Position numbers and translations under genes: made by a program
From: an uncultured Bacilli bacterium
GTDB lineage: Bacteria > Bacillota_I > Bacilli_A > RF39 > UBA660
Direction: 5' to 3'
DNA length: 38,514 bases
NCBI GenBank assembly: GCA_934098455.1
Contig: CAKOOU010000008.1
Location: 1 to 38,514, forward strand
The notes under the pieces: model-generated
Told to the model about the DNA's origin: nothing
Seen by the model: the letters and a program-made list of their open reading frames with translations, nothing else
Database searches by the model: none
In this document: positions 15,980-24,713 of the stretch, piece by piece
Layout of the letters: every line of letters begins with the position of its first letter
Position numbering within the stretch: position 1 is the stretch's first letter

Positions 15980-16006
15980 ATACTTGTATTTGAAAGGAGT
16001 ATATTT

Positions 16007-16774
16007 ATGGAAAATATATTAGAAGTAAAAAACGTTGAAAAATATTATGGTAATAAATCAAATTTAACAAAAGCCGTAGATAATATTAGTTTCAATGTTA
16101 AGAAAAAAGAATTTGTTGGAATAATGGGAGCATCAGGAAGTGGAAAAACTACTCTATTAAATTGTATATCAACAATTGATAAGGTAACAACAGGTCATAT
16201 TCTAATAAATGGAAATGATATTACAAAGTTAAAAGGAAATAAACTTAATAAATTCAGAAGAGAAGAATTAGGTTTTATATTTCAGGACTTTAATTTGTTA
16301 GATACTTTAACTGCTTATGAAAATATAGCTTTAGCTCTTACTATTCAAAAAAGAAACGTACATGAAATAGATAAAAAAGTTAAAGATATTGCAAAAAAAC
16401 TAGAAATTGATAATATTTTAAATAAGTATCCATATCAATTATCTGGAGGACAAAAACAAAGAGTTGCATCAGCAAGAGCAATAATAACAAACCCAAAATT
16501 AGTTTTAGCAGATGAACCAACAGGAACATTAGATTCAAAGTCAGCAAAACAATTATTAGAAACATTAACAACTTTAAATGAAACTTTAGATGCAACTATT
16601 TTAATGGTGACACATGATGCATTTACAGCAAGTTATGCAGATAGAATTATTTTTATTAAAGATGGAAAAATATTTAACGAATTAATAAAAGGTGATAACA
16701 GTAGAAAAGAATTCTTTGAAAGTATTATCGAAGTTCAAACACTTCTTGGAGGCGAATTAAACGATGTTATTTAA
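16007..16774 (+). CDS. ABC transporter ATPase (BceA-like)
   Basis: A 255-residue MacB/LolD-type ATPase. Walker A is GASGSGKTT near residues 41-49, the Q loop is FIFQDFNLLDTLTAYENIALAL, the signature LSGGQKQRVASARAI, Walker B LVLADEPTGTLDS and the switch histidine is in MVTHD. Paired with the FtsX-like permease next door, which it overlaps by 11 bases, it forms a Bce-type exporter or target-protection pump that frees lipid II-cycle lipids from peptide antibiotics. The specificity is not readable. Confidence 0.95.
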   Translation: MENILEVKNVEKYYGNKSNLTKAVDNISFNVKKKEFVGIMGASGSGKTTLLNCISTIDKVTTGHILINGNDITKLKGNKLNKFRREELGFIFQDFNLLDTLTAYENIALALTIQKRNVHEIDKKVKDIAKKLEIDNILNKYPYQLSGGQKQRVASARAIITNPKLVLADEPTGTLDSKSAKQLLETLTTLNETLDATILMVTHDAFTASYADRIIFIKDGKIFNELIKGDNSRKEFFESIIEVQTLLGGELNDVI

Positions 16775-18851
16775 ATTGTCTCTAAAAAACATGAAAAAAA
16801 GTTTTAAAGATTATGCTATATATTTCATAACACTAGTATTAGGTGTTGCAGTATTCTATATGTTTAATTCTCTTGATAGTCAAGAAGCAATGTTAAAAGT
16901 CTCATCCTCTACTAAAGAAATAATTAAACTTATGATTAATATGCTTGGTATGGTATCTGTATTTATAGCAATAATATTAGGTTTATTAATTGTATATGCA
17001 AATAATTTTCTAATAAATAGACGAAAAAAAGAATTTGGAATATACATGACACTTGGAATGAGTAAAAGACAAATATCCAAAATACTTTTAATAGAAACAA
17101 TATTTGTTGGAATTATATCTCTATTAATAGGATTAGTAATAGGTATTTTTGTCTCACAACTTATGTCAATTTTAGTAGCAAAATTATTCCAAGCAGACAT
17201 GACTAAATTTGAATTTGTGTTCTCAAAAAATGCTTGCATCAAAACATGTTTATACTTTGCAATAATGTATTTAGCAGTATTAATATTTAATGCTTTCACA
17301 ATTTCTAAATACAAACTAATTAATTTATTAACAGCATCTAAAAAGAACGAAAAAATAAAAATAAAAAATCCTATACTGTGTGTAGTAGTATTTATAATCT
17401 CTAGTATCGGATTAGGATATGCATATTGGATAGTTACAAAAAAAGTATTTACATTATCTAGTATTAATGAAACAACAAAAGCAATAGTACTTGCAATAAT
17501 ATTAGGTATAATTACAACAATTTTAATATTTTGGTCAATATCAGGTTTTATTTTAAAAATAGTAGAATCAAAAAAGAGCATATATTTAAAAGGCACAAAC
17601 ATGTTTGTACTAAGACAAATACATAATAAAATTAATACAACTGTAATAAGTATAAGTGTTATATGCTTAATGTTATTTATGACTATTACTGCATTATCCT
17701 CATCATTAGCTTTAAAAAATTCTATGCAAAAAGATATTGAAAATTTGACACCAGTTGATATTAATTTATATAAAACAGCTAATTTAGATAACAGTAAAGA
17801 AAGTATTACATATAGTGAAGAAATCAAAGAAGATTCTAAAAAACCAATTTCTTACACACTTAAAGAAAATGGCTTTGATATGGACCTTTTAAAAGATGTT
17901 ATAGAATTACCTATTTATGAACTAAGTGACTTAACCTGGGAAAAAACATTAGAAAGTGTTGCTATTGATATAAAGAAAGAGTTCCCAATGATGAATCTTG
18001 CAACTCCAGAAATGATTGTAAAATTATCAGATTATAATAAAATAGCAAAACTTTATGGCAATAAAGAATATACTTTAAATGATGATGATTATATAATAAT
18101 TGCTAACTATGAAAGTATTGCAGAAATGAGAAATAAAGGTTTACAAGCAAATGCACAAATTAACATAAATGGTAGTGAATATAAACCTAAATATCAAAAA
18201 TGCGAAGATAGTTTTATTGAAATTTCTACAAGTAAAACTAATGTTGGAATTATAATTGTTCCAGATAGTGCTAATTTAAATATCGAAAATCAAAAATTAT
18301 GGCTTTTAGTAGCAAATTATAATGCTAAGAATAAAGAAGGAAAAGATAAAATAGAAAACATCTTTTCAGATAATGAATCAGCTCTTAATCAAAAACTTCA
18401 CGAAACTAAAAACTCTTTAAATAGTGACACTAAAATTCATCTATTTGAATCAAGTATTGGTTTATCAACCATAGTTGTATTTATTGCAATCTATTTAGGA
18501 ATAATTTTTCTAATAGTTAGTTGCGCAATACTCGCTTTAAAACAATTAACAGAAAGTTCAGATAACATAGAAAGATATGTTATTTTAAGAAAAATTGGTT
18601 GTGATGAAAAAATGATTAACAAATCATTATTTGAACAAATTGCAATATTCTTTATGCTTCCTCTAATACTTGCAATAATTCATTCAATTTTTGGAATACA
18701 GTTTGCTTTATCAATATTTAATACACTTGCTTCAAAAGACCAATTATTACCTTCAATAATATTAACTATTATAGTAATGAGTTCAATATATGGTTGTTAT
18801 TTCCTAGCAACATACATTGGTTGCAAAAATATAATAAAAGAAGCAGAATAA
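16764..18851 (+). CDS. FtsX-like ABC permease (BceB-like)
   Basis: A 695-residue permease with the BceB plan. One helix lies at about 18-35, a first FtsX block of three helices at about 60-190, further helices at about 205-310, a long external domain at about 330-565, and a final FtsX block at about 570-690. MTLGMSKRQISKILLIETIFVGIISLLIGLVIG is the classic FtsX segment. The large external domain between helices seven and eight is the feature that defines BceB and receives the peptide antibiotic. GGAGG inside the end of the ATPase gene precedes the ATG, so the two are translationally coupled. A hairpin follows. Confidence 0.93.
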   Translation: MLFKLSLKNMKKSFKDYAIYFITLVLGVAVFYMFNSLDSQEAMLKVSSSTKEIIKLMINMLGMVSVFIAIILGLLIVYANNFLINRRKKEFGIYMTLGMSKRQISKILLIETIFVGIISLLIGLVIGIFVSQLMSILVAKLFQADMTKFEFVFSKNACIKTCLYFAIMYLAVLIFNAFTISKYKLINLLTASKKNEKIKIKNPILCVVVFIISSIGLGYAYWIVTKKVFTLSSINETTKAIVLAIILGIITTILIFWSISGFILKIVESKKSIYLKGTNMFVLRQIHNKINTTVISISVICLMLFMTITALSSSLALKNSMQKDIENLTPVDINLYKTANLDNSKESITYSEEIKEDSKKPISYTLKENGFDMDLLKDVIELPIYELSDLTWEKTLESVAIDIKKEFPMMNLATPEMIVKLSDYNKIAKLYGNKEYTLNDDDYIIIANYESIAEMRNKGLQANAQININGSEYKPKYQKCEDSFIEISTSKTNVGIIIVPDSANLNIENQKLWLLVANYNAKNKEGKDKIENIFSDNESALNQKLHETKNSLNSDTKIHLFESSIGLSTIVVFIAIYLGIIFLIVSCAILALKQLTESSDNIERYVILRKIGCDEKMINKSLFEQIAIFFMLPLILAIIHSIFGIQFALSIFNTLASKDQLLPSIILTIIVMSSIYGCYFLATYIGCKNIIKEAE

Positions 18852-18854
18852 TTA

Positions 18855-18894
18855 GAAAAAAGCATTATTATATTTAAAAATATATTCTTTTTTC
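18855..18894 (+). terminator. Probable terminator after the permease gene
   Basis: GAAAAAAG (18855-18862) pairs with CTTTTTTC (18887-18894), with an inner TATATTT/AAATATA helix. The T run is inside the stem rather than after it. Confidence 0.45.
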
Positions 18895-18996
18895 GTTTGA
18901 ACTAATAATATTCCCTCAATTATATAGAAAATATTGATAACGAAAAAATTTTAACAGTAACATATAAAATATTAGATTGAAAGGATAATAATACAT

Positions 18997-19287
18997 ATGG
19001 AAACTACAAAAGAATATAAAAATTTTATTTTAGAACAATTATGCTTATTAGATGATATCACTTGCAAATCTATGATGGGAGAATATTTGCTTTATTATAA
19101 AGAAAACTTGTTTGGTGGAATTTATGATAATAGATTACTCGTTAAAATTGTAGATAGTAATAAAAAATATAACATGCAAGAAACTATTCCATATAATGGA
19201 GCAAAAACAATGTATTTAGTAAAAGATATCGATAATAAAGAAACATTAAAACAAATTATATTAGATACTTATACTAGTTTAATATAA
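18997..19287 (+). CDS. TfoX/Sxy N-terminal domain protein
   Basis: A 96-residue protein matching the TfoX_N fold alone. It shows ITCKSMMGEYLLYYKENLFGGIYDNRLLVK near residues 22-51 and, further on, the YNGAKTMYLVKDI segment. The longer Sxy/TfoX of gamma-proteobacteria controls competence through CRP. In Firmicutes the N-terminal domain usually stands alone with no known role, so a competence function should not be assumed. GAAAGGA precedes the ATG. It has no operon partner. Confidence 0.82.
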   Translation: METTKEYKNFILEQLCLLDDITCKSMMGEYLLYYKENLFGGIYDNRLLVKIVDSNKKYNMQETIPYNGAKTMYLVKDIDNKETLKQIILDTYTSLI

Positions 19288-19519
19288 TTAAAGTCTTAAA
19301 ACAAATAATTCGAAAAAAAGAATAGATATATAGAAATTAGAAAAAATGATTTTTATGATGTTATTTTCTTCATTAGATGATATAATTCTAACTATCGAAA
19401 ATAAAATGATGGTTATAAAATAATGAAAATGTTAAAATTAAGTGCGTAATTTCCATAGAATATTGGTAGAATTCAAACTATAATAATATTATACTTTTTC
19501 TTGAAAGGAGAAAAATATA

Positions 19520-20095
19520 ATGAATTTAGGAAATAAAATAACTAATTTAAGAAAACAAAATAATTTATCACAAGAAGAACTTGCTGAAAAAGTAGGTGTC
19601 ACAAGACAAACAATATCTAAATGGGAATTAGAAGAAACTACCCCAGATATAAATCAAGCAAAAAAACTTTCTAATATATTTAATATTAGTTTGGATGAAT
19701 TAACTAATAACAACGTAAATAATATTTTAGTAGAAAAAGTAAGTAATACTGAAAAATTAGCTGGTTTAACAATTAAAATACTAAAAATAATTGGAATATC
19801 AATTATTATTCTTTTTGTAATATTCGTTATTGCTTTCATAGCATTTAATATTGATAGAGTAAATTCTAAAGACAATAAAGTAATAGGAAAATATTCTCTA
19901 TCATGTGAATTAGATAAAGAAAAATATTTATACGAAATAGAATATAATAAAAATTTTCAAATTATATATTCTGGTGGAGATGCTTTTATATCAAATCATA
20001 CAGATGTAGAAAATGAAAGTGATGCAAACAAAGCAAAAGCACATATAGAAGATTATTTTAAAGAACATAATGGTAGTTGTAAAATAAATAATTAA
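19520..20095 (+). CDS. XRE-family regulator with a membrane anchor
   Basis: A 191-residue protein. Residues 1-62 are a classic helix-turn-helix (LRKQNNLSQEELAEKVGVTRQTISKWE), then a linker, one membrane helix (about 84-112), and a C-terminal part of about 75 residues with no domain I recognise. By topology the DNA-binding part is inside and the C-terminal part probably outside the cell. The C-terminal part has two cysteines (in SLSCELDKEKY and GSCKINN) that could form a disulfide. It may regulate its own neighbourhood: a palindrome lies just after its stop, before the acetyltransferase gene. AAAGGAG precedes the start. Confidence 0.85.
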   Translation: MNLGNKITNLRKQNNLSQEELAEKVGVTRQTISKWELEETTPDINQAKKLSNIFNISLDELTNNNVNNILVEKVSNTEKLAGLTIKILKIIGISIIILFVIFVIAFIAFNIDRVNSKDNKVIGKYSLSCELDKEKYLYEIEYNKNFQIIYSGGDAFISNHTDVENESDANKAKAHIEDYFKEHNGSCKINN

Positions 20096-20127
20096 TTTGT
20101 TATAACAAAATTATAAATATAACAAAG
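20096..20127. repeat. Perfect 14-base palindrome with an extra half site
   Basis: TTTGTTATAACAAA (20096-20109) is a perfect palindrome, and a second half site TATAACAAAG follows at 20118-20127, just before the acetyltransferase gene. It could be an operator for the upstream XRE regulator, or a weak hairpin. No T run follows it. Confidence 0.5.
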
Positions 20128-20142
20128 AATGGAGTAATTTAA

Positions 20143-20901
20143 ATGAATGAGTATATTAATTTAACACTAGAAAATATAGACGAAGAACACATTTGTTGTG
20201 CAATAGGAGATAAAAAACATCAAAATGGTGTTAATAGAAAAAAAGAATGGATTAAAAATAAATTAAATAATGGTCATGTATTTAGAAAATTAAATGCTAG
20301 AGGAAAATCATTTATAGAATATGAAAATCTTAATACTGCATGGGTTCCAATAGATGGAAACAATTACAATTACATTTATTGTTTATGGGTTGCAGGTAGT
20401 TTCAAAGGAAAAGGTATTGGAAAAGAATTATTAGAATATGCAATAAATGATACAAAAGAAAAAGGACTTAGTGGAATTTGTACATTAGCATCAAAAAAGA
20501 AAAAGCCTTTTATCGGAGATAAGAAATTTTATGAACATTTTGGTTTTAAAGTTGTAGACGAAATAGGGGATTATGAACTACTAGCACTACAATTTGATAA
20601 TAATGAAACTCCTAAATTTAATGAAACAGCTAGACAAATGAAAATTGATAATGAAGATTTTACTGTTTATTACAGTAATGAATGCCCTTATGTAGAATAT
20701 GAAGTAGAAGAATTAACTAATTACGCAAAAGATAATAATATAAAAATTAATTTTATAAAAATAGATTCTTTAGATAAAGCCAAAAATGCTCCATGCATAT
20801 TTAATAATTGGGCAAACTTTTATAAAGGAAAATTTATATCAAATACAATCTTAAATGCAAATTCATTAAAAAAATTACTAAACGAGCAAAAAATAGATTG
20901 A
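20143..20901 (+). CDS. GNAT acetyltransferase with C-terminal YoaP-like domain
   Basis: A 252-residue two-domain protein. Residues 1-150 are a GNAT fold with the acetyl-CoA loop GSFKGKGIGKELLEYA near residues 86-101 and the late GDKKFYEHFGFKVVDEIGDYELLAL. Residues 165-250 look like a YoaP-type thioredoxin-like domain, with YYSNECPYVEYEVEELTNYA in place of a CxxC active site and a second cysteine near NAPCIFNNWANFYKGKFIS. The acceptor substrate of this architecture is not known to me. GGAG lies before the ATG, and a palindrome lies in the 47-base gap after the XRE gene. Confidence 0.85.
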   Translation: MNEYINLTLENIDEEHICCAIGDKKHQNGVNRKKEWIKNKLNNGHVFRKLNARGKSFIEYENLNTAWVPIDGNNYNYIYCLWVAGSFKGKGIGKELLEYAINDTKEKGLSGICTLASKKKKPFIGDKKFYEHFGFKVVDEIGDYELLALQFDNNETPKFNETARQMKIDNEDFTVYYSNECPYVEYEVEELTNYAKDNNIKINFIKIDSLDKAKNAPCIFNNWANFYKGKFISNTILNANSLKKLLNEQKID

Positions 20902-21028
20902 CAACATTAACTACCAAATGATAATATTAAATTGACATTTGTGAAAGAACGCATATATAAACACATATTACTCAAATTCATGTGAAAATATAATGTGTTT
21001 TTTTGCGTTGAAAGGAGTGTAGATAAAA

Positions 21029-21112
21029 ATGTCATTTATAAATGCAAATAAATTAAAAAAAATCAATACTATTTATTTTAATACGGAAAAGAAGAGAGAT
21101 AAAATAATTTAA
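21029..21112 (+). CDS. 27-residue ORF, possibly a gene remnant
   Basis: ATG 21029 opens 27 codons (MSFINANKLKKINTIYFN at the N-terminus, then a charged tail). AAAGGAG lies 11 bases upstream, which is long. It is lysine-rich with no membrane segment. It may be the N-terminal piece of a decayed gene. I do not recognise it. Confidence 0.3.
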   Translation: MSFINANKLKKINTIYFNTEKKRDKII

Positions 21113-21133
21113 GACATACATTATTATATTACT

Positions 21134-21196
21134 TTTAACATCAGACGAGGATATTTATCAATTTCATTAATAAGATTAATAAATATCGATGTTAAA
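21134..21196. repeat. Nested inverted repeat (18 pairs in two blocks)
   Basis: TTTAACATC (21134-21142) pairs with GATGTTAAA (21188-21196), and just inside GATATTTAT pairs with ATAAATATC, separated on one side by AGACGAG. The two blocks meet directly on the 3' side. No T run follows, so it is not a simple terminator. Confidence 0.6.
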
Positions 21197-21258
21197 TAGT
21201 TATTATAAAATTAAAAATTATGGAACAAATGAACAAATATTATATGATATAAAAAACT

Positions 21259-21295
21259 AAACTTCATCTAAAAAATATATGATGAAGTTTTTTTT
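21259..21295 (+). terminator. Intrinsic terminator of the small transcription unit
   Basis: AAACTTCATC (21259-21268) pairs perfectly with GATGAAGTTT (21281-21290), followed by more T residues. Confidence 0.85.
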
Positions 21296-21317
21296 GAATA
21301 AAATTTAACTTAAAGAG

Positions 21318-21346
21318 TTGACATAAAATGTAGAACGTGCTAAATT
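21318..21346 (+). promoter_or_regulatory. Promoter for the genes at 21375 and 21883
   Basis: Perfect TTGACA (21318-21323), 17-base spacer, TAAATT (21341-21346). GAAAGGAG precedes ATG 21375. Confidence 0.6.
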
Positions 21347-21374
21347 ATATTTGTAAACGGAAAGGAGAATAAAT

Positions 21375-21869
21375 ATGATCAATATAATTGATAATATACG
21401 AAAAAAACAAGATGAATTAATTTTGATGATAAATAGCACTTTTGATGAAATAATAAGAGAAATAGCAGAAAATGGGACATGTGAAATAGAAAAAAAGAGT
21501 ATATATGAAACAATTCATCCATTAACAAATACAGCTGCTTTTAAAGGAAAAAAAGTAATTGGAGTTATAATAAATAATGAAAGAATAGTGACTCCAACAT
21601 GGAAAATAGTTGTAAAAACAATTTTAAATCACGTTCTAGAAGATAAAGAAAATTTAAATAAAATGTTGGATTTAAGAGACAAAGTATTAGGAAGAGTTAG
21701 AACAAGAATTTCAAAATCAAAAGATGGAATGAGAAGTCCTTTAGAATTAAGAAAAGAATTATACATAGAAACACACTACGACACCGAAACATTAATGAAT
21801 TTTTTATTATCGATACTAAATGATTTATCATATGATTTTAGTAACATTAAAGTAATAATTAAAAATTAG
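21375..21869 (+). CDS. Conserved-looking protein of unknown function, 164 residues
   Basis: I cannot name a family. The N-terminal third is a charged helix. A short beta-rich core follows with KGKKVIGVIINNERIVTPTW near residues 58-77. The C-terminal half has RDKVLGRVRTRISKSKDGMRSPLELRKELYIETHYDTETLMNFLLSILNDL. The phrases GMRSPL and YIETHYDTETLM recur, as I recall, in small uncharacterised proteins of Clostridia and Bacilli. No signal peptide or membrane helix is seen, so it should be cytoplasmic. It has its own promoter and AAAGGAG site, and a membrane peptide gene follows after 13 bases. Confidence 0.7.
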   Translation: MINIIDNIRKKQDELILMINSTFDEIIREIAENGTCEIEKKSIYETIHPLTNTAAFKGKKVIGVIINNERIVTPTWKIVVKTILNHVLEDKENLNKMLDLRDKVLGRVRTRISKSKDGMRSPLELRKELYIETHYDTETLMNFLLSILNDLSYDFSNIKVIIKN

Positions 21870-21882
21870 AAAGGAAGTATTT

Positions 21883-22080
21883 ATGAAAAAACAAACAAAA
21901 ATAGGTATTATTTTAATAATTATAGGAGAGTTATTGTATTTTATACAAAGTTATTTAAACAAAAATTTCACAAATTTAAATGATTTTATTTCAGGATTTT
22001 TATTAGGAATCAGTATAGGTATTAATCTTATAGGAATTATAATATGTGTTATTTCCATATCAAATACAAAGAAAAAATAA
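21883..22080 (+). CDS. Small membrane protein, 65 residues
   Basis: Two hydrophobic helices (about residues 7-22 and 37-58) are joined by a short polar loop, with lysines at both ends: a helical hairpin with both ends probably inside. GAAAGGAAG lies before the ATG. It follows the unknown 164-residue gene by 13 bases and probably shares its transcript, ending at the terminator just after the stop. Function unknown. Confidence 0.6.
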   Translation: MKKQTKIGIILIIIGELLYFIQSYLNKNFTNLNDFISGFLLGISIGINLIGIIICVISISNTKKK

Positions 22081-22114
22081 AATATAATTGACATATAAAA
22101 ATTATATTTTTTTT
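22080..22114 (+). terminator. Terminator after the small membrane protein
   Basis: AAATATAATT (22080-22089) pairs perfectly with AATTATATTT (22100-22109), T run to 22114. A TTGACA (22088-22093) sits at the loop. Confidence 0.75.
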
Positions 22115-22139
22115 AGTATAATTATAATAGGAGGAGTAA

Positions 22140-23635
22140 ATGGAAAACAACGAAAAAAATTTTGATGAGGTAAAAGTAGAAAAGGTTATCAGGACTGATT
22201 CCTACTTTGATGGAAAATTTATAGAATATTTAGGATATAAAATATTGGCACTTCTTATAAGTTTAGTAAGTATAGGAATTGCAAAACCATGGGCTGAAAA
22301 ATATTATTGGAATATCAAATCAACCACACTGTATATAATGGTAAAAGATTAAAATTTGAAGGAAAAGGAACAAGTCTTTTTGTATTAAGATTTAAATGGA
22401 TTTTATTTACAATAATTACATTAGGTATATATTACATATGGGTTCCACTTAATATGGAAAAATGGATAGCATCAAATACACATTTTGAAGATGAAGATTT
22501 AATCGTAGGTGAAAGTTATTTTGATGGAAAGATATTAGGTATAATAGGAGTAAATATATTTACCTACTTAGTAAGTTTATTATCTTTAGGATTATTATTC
22601 CCATTTGCAGTATGTTATAAATACAAATGGATTGCAAATCATACAATTATTAATAAAAAAAGAATTGTCTTTAATGGAAAATCTATAAGTTTAATAGGCC
22701 ATTATCTATTGTGGTATTTATTAACAATTGTAACATTCGGAATATATGGAATATGGCTTCCAATGAAAGTATATAGTTGGAAAATAAAGAATACTCATAT
22801 TAAATTAAAAGATGAAGTAGTAGAAAAAGAATCAAAACTTCCATATATTTTATCTCCGATATTAATAATAGTTTTAGTAATCTTAATTATATTAATAATA
22901 CCTAATATTAAAATAGATAAAAATATATTTGAAAATATTTCAAATAAAATTAACAATAAAGATGATAATCTTGAACCTATAAAATATGATACTTCATGCA
23001 TAAATGATAATTCATTAAATAATATAAAAGATTATGTTAAAGATAATTATGAAGATAATATAATAGAATGCAAAAAAGATGGGCTATTAATAATGTTATC
23101 AACAACAAATGATATAGATTTTAATAGTGCTGAAAAAGATATTATAAAAATACTAAATTATTTAACGGAAAATGAACTAAATAACAAAATAATGATTTCA
23201 TATGAAAAATACAATACAAGTAACGACTTTTATCTTTATGGTGAAAAAGAAAAAAATTCTGACGTGATAAATTGGACAAGTGAATCTACACCAATAAAAT
23301 CTACTAAGATTAAAACAGTTAATTCTAGTAATGAAGTAAATTCTAAAACCACTAAACCTATAACAACAACAAAAGTAGTTGAAAATAATAAATGTTCAAA
23401 TAATGCAGTTTATATTGATGGAGATTGTTATGATAAGAACAGTTACGTATCTCCAGGATCATGTGGATATTTAAATGAAATAGATGGTAAATGTTATTAT
23501 CCTGGATGTGATGAAACAAATTATTTAACAGATGAAAATTGTATAAATGATTACGAAAATAAACCATCAAGTAATGAATGTCCAAATGGATTTAAATATA
23601 AAGATGGATTATGTTACGGTTCTTTAATAAATTAA
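22140..23635 (+). pseudogene. Tandem YjgN/DUF898-like membrane protein, broken by one frameshift
   Basis: Two reading frames make one protein of about 498 residues. Frame one (22140-22352) ends soon after KPWAEKYYW. The other frame carries on from about 22310 with EYQINHTVYNGKRLKFEGKG. One missing base, TGGGAA read as TGGAA at 22308-22312, explains the break. The repaired protein has two copies of a unit of about 95 residues: SYFDGK, a helix pair, (N)HT...NGK, a helix and (L/F)GIYxIW..NTH. It resembles YjgN/DUF898. One more helix (about residues 226-248 of the repaired protein) leads to a probable external tail with a Cys-rich end (eight cysteines in the last 75 residues). AGGAGG precedes the ATG. 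No slippery heptamer is visible, so this is a mutation or an assembly error rather than programmed shifting. Confidence 0.7.
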
Positions 23636-23658
23636 GGTACAGTTAATGTATCTTTTTT
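23636..23658 (+). terminator. Terminator after the YjgN-like gene
   Basis: GGTACA (23636-23641), loop GTTAA, TGTATC (23647-23652), then six T residues. Confidence 0.65.
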
Positions 23659-23665
23659 AATTTAA

Positions 23666-23674
23666 TGATATAAT
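23666..23674 (+). promoter_or_regulatory. Extended -10 promoter of the SWIM gene
   Basis: TGATATAAT is a TGN extended -10 with a perfect TATAAT (23669-23674). The predicted start near 23681 falls on the AGAAGGTG ribosome binding site, giving a leader of about 13 bases. Confidence 0.55.
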
Positions 23675-23693
23675 GTTTTTAGAAGGTGAAAGT

Positions 23694-24668
23694 ATGTTTT
23701 ATGCAATTAGATTAGCTAGAATAATTAATAAGTATGATAGATTAATAAAAAAATTAAATTATATTGAATTAAGAGATAATTATTTTGATGAAACAACATA
23801 TGATGATAAATTTAAACCACAAACATGTTATAAAGGAAGAGAATATTATTTTAAAAATAAAGTATCGGATTTAACGTATAATGATAATAAAATAGTAGCT
23901 AATGTACAAGGTACTTCAAAATATAAAGTGATAGTTAAATATGAAAATAATAACAAATTAAATGCTATTTGCACTTGTCCGTTTTATAAAGATGGTAATT
24001 ACTGTAAACACATATATGCTGTTATATATAAAGATAAAGGATCAAATAATAATAATATATTAATAGAAGAATTGAAATATAACGTTGATACATTAAACAA
24101 ATTCAAAAATAATATAGAAGAATTATATAATAAATATATAAATTATTTAAAAGATTTTAATATTGAATGTAACATAGAATTATTAAATAAAGATATAGCA
24201 TATTATAATTTTAATATTGATAAATTAACTAATACTTATGGTATAGAATCAACTATAACATTAATTGATAATATGAAAAGAAAATTTTTATTTTATAAAA
24301 CTAATTTAATAAAAGTCATTGAACAAGCATGTTATAATGAAATGGACAATTATCATGAAAAAAAGAATGAATTAAAAAATAAATATGAAAATATAAAAAA
24401 TAAATACGATAGTGAAGAATCTTATGAAGTCTATGAAAATAATGAAAATATTAATATTACAAAAGAAAAGAAAAAGACAGGATATGAATATTATGATAGT
24501 TTAGATGAACAAACACAAGAGAATTTAGAAAAAGAAATGAAAGCGTTAGAGCTAGAAGAATTTGAAAAAAATTTAGTAAGAGAAGGAAGATATAATCCTT
24601 GGAATTTTTCATCAAAATGTGACAGAGAACTAAATGAAAATGATTATTATTATGATGATGTTGATTAA
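23694..24668 (+). CDS. SWIM zinc-finger protein
   Basis: A 324-residue protein from ATG 23694. A longer frame from 23673 is open, but its first codon lies within the promoter and AGAAGGTGA (23681-23689) serves the ATG at 23694. A SWIM finger lies near residues 90-110: CTCPFYKDGNYCKH, the CxCx(n)CxH zinc pattern, preceded by the usual KGREYYFKNKV and a beta strand region. SWIM fingers bind nucleic acid or protein. The remainder is a long charged, probably coiled helix with an acidic tail rich in Tyr, Asp and Glu. It is unlike the SWIM-SNF2 helicases because no ATPase follows. It sits directly before the cas9 locus, but its own promoter suggests independent expression. Confidence 0.8.
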   Translation: MFYAIRLARIINKYDRLIKKLNYIELRDNYFDETTYDDKFKPQTCYKGREYYFKNKVSDLTYNDNKIVANVQGTSKYKVIVKYENNNKLNAICTCPFYKDGNYCKHIYAVIYKDKGSNNNNILIEELKYNVDTLNKFKNNIEELYNKYINYLKDFNIECNIELLNKDIAYYNFNIDKLTNTYGIESTITLIDNMKRKFLFYKTNLIKVIEQACYNEMDNYHEKKNELKNKYENIKNKYDSEESYEVYENNENINITKEKKKTGYEYYDSLDEQTQENLEKEMKALELEEFEKNLVREGRYNPWNFSSKCDRELNENDYYYDDVD

Positions 24669-24713
24669 AAACAATTATTATAATTATTAAGTTTTTTTTT
24701 TATTAAAAAATAA

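Larger units (their letters stand above)
20902..21374. other. 473-base gene-poor stretch with a small unexplained transcription unit
   Basis: No long gene is present. A promoter-like TTGACA (20932-20937) precedes TATATA/TATAAA (about 20954-20961). A 27-codon frame (21029-21112) is followed by a nested inverted repeat (21134-21196) and a strong terminator (21259-21295), so the whole looks like a short transcription unit. After the 27-codon frame's TAA the same frame stays open for 28 more codons to a TAG at 21197, which hints at a decayed gene of about 56 codons. A new promoter (21318-21346) then serves the next gene. Confidence 0.5.

Noticed and set aside
16880..17827. A 315-codon frame on the minus strand inside the BceB gene.
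   Set aside because: It is a shadow of the permease's hydrophobic codons, with no ribosome binding site or recognisable domain.
18997..19287. Reading the TfoX-N gene as evidence of natural competence.
   Set aside because: Only the N-terminal domain is present and no com genes are in the window.
19345..19425. A 25-codon frame in the gap before the XRE gene.
   Set aside because: No ribosome binding site and no recognisable composition; probably random or a remnant.
22140..22352. Programmed -1 frameshifting in the YjgN-like gene.
   Set aside because: No X XXY YYZ heptamer or downstream stimulatory structure is visible at 22305-22312; a lost base is simpler.
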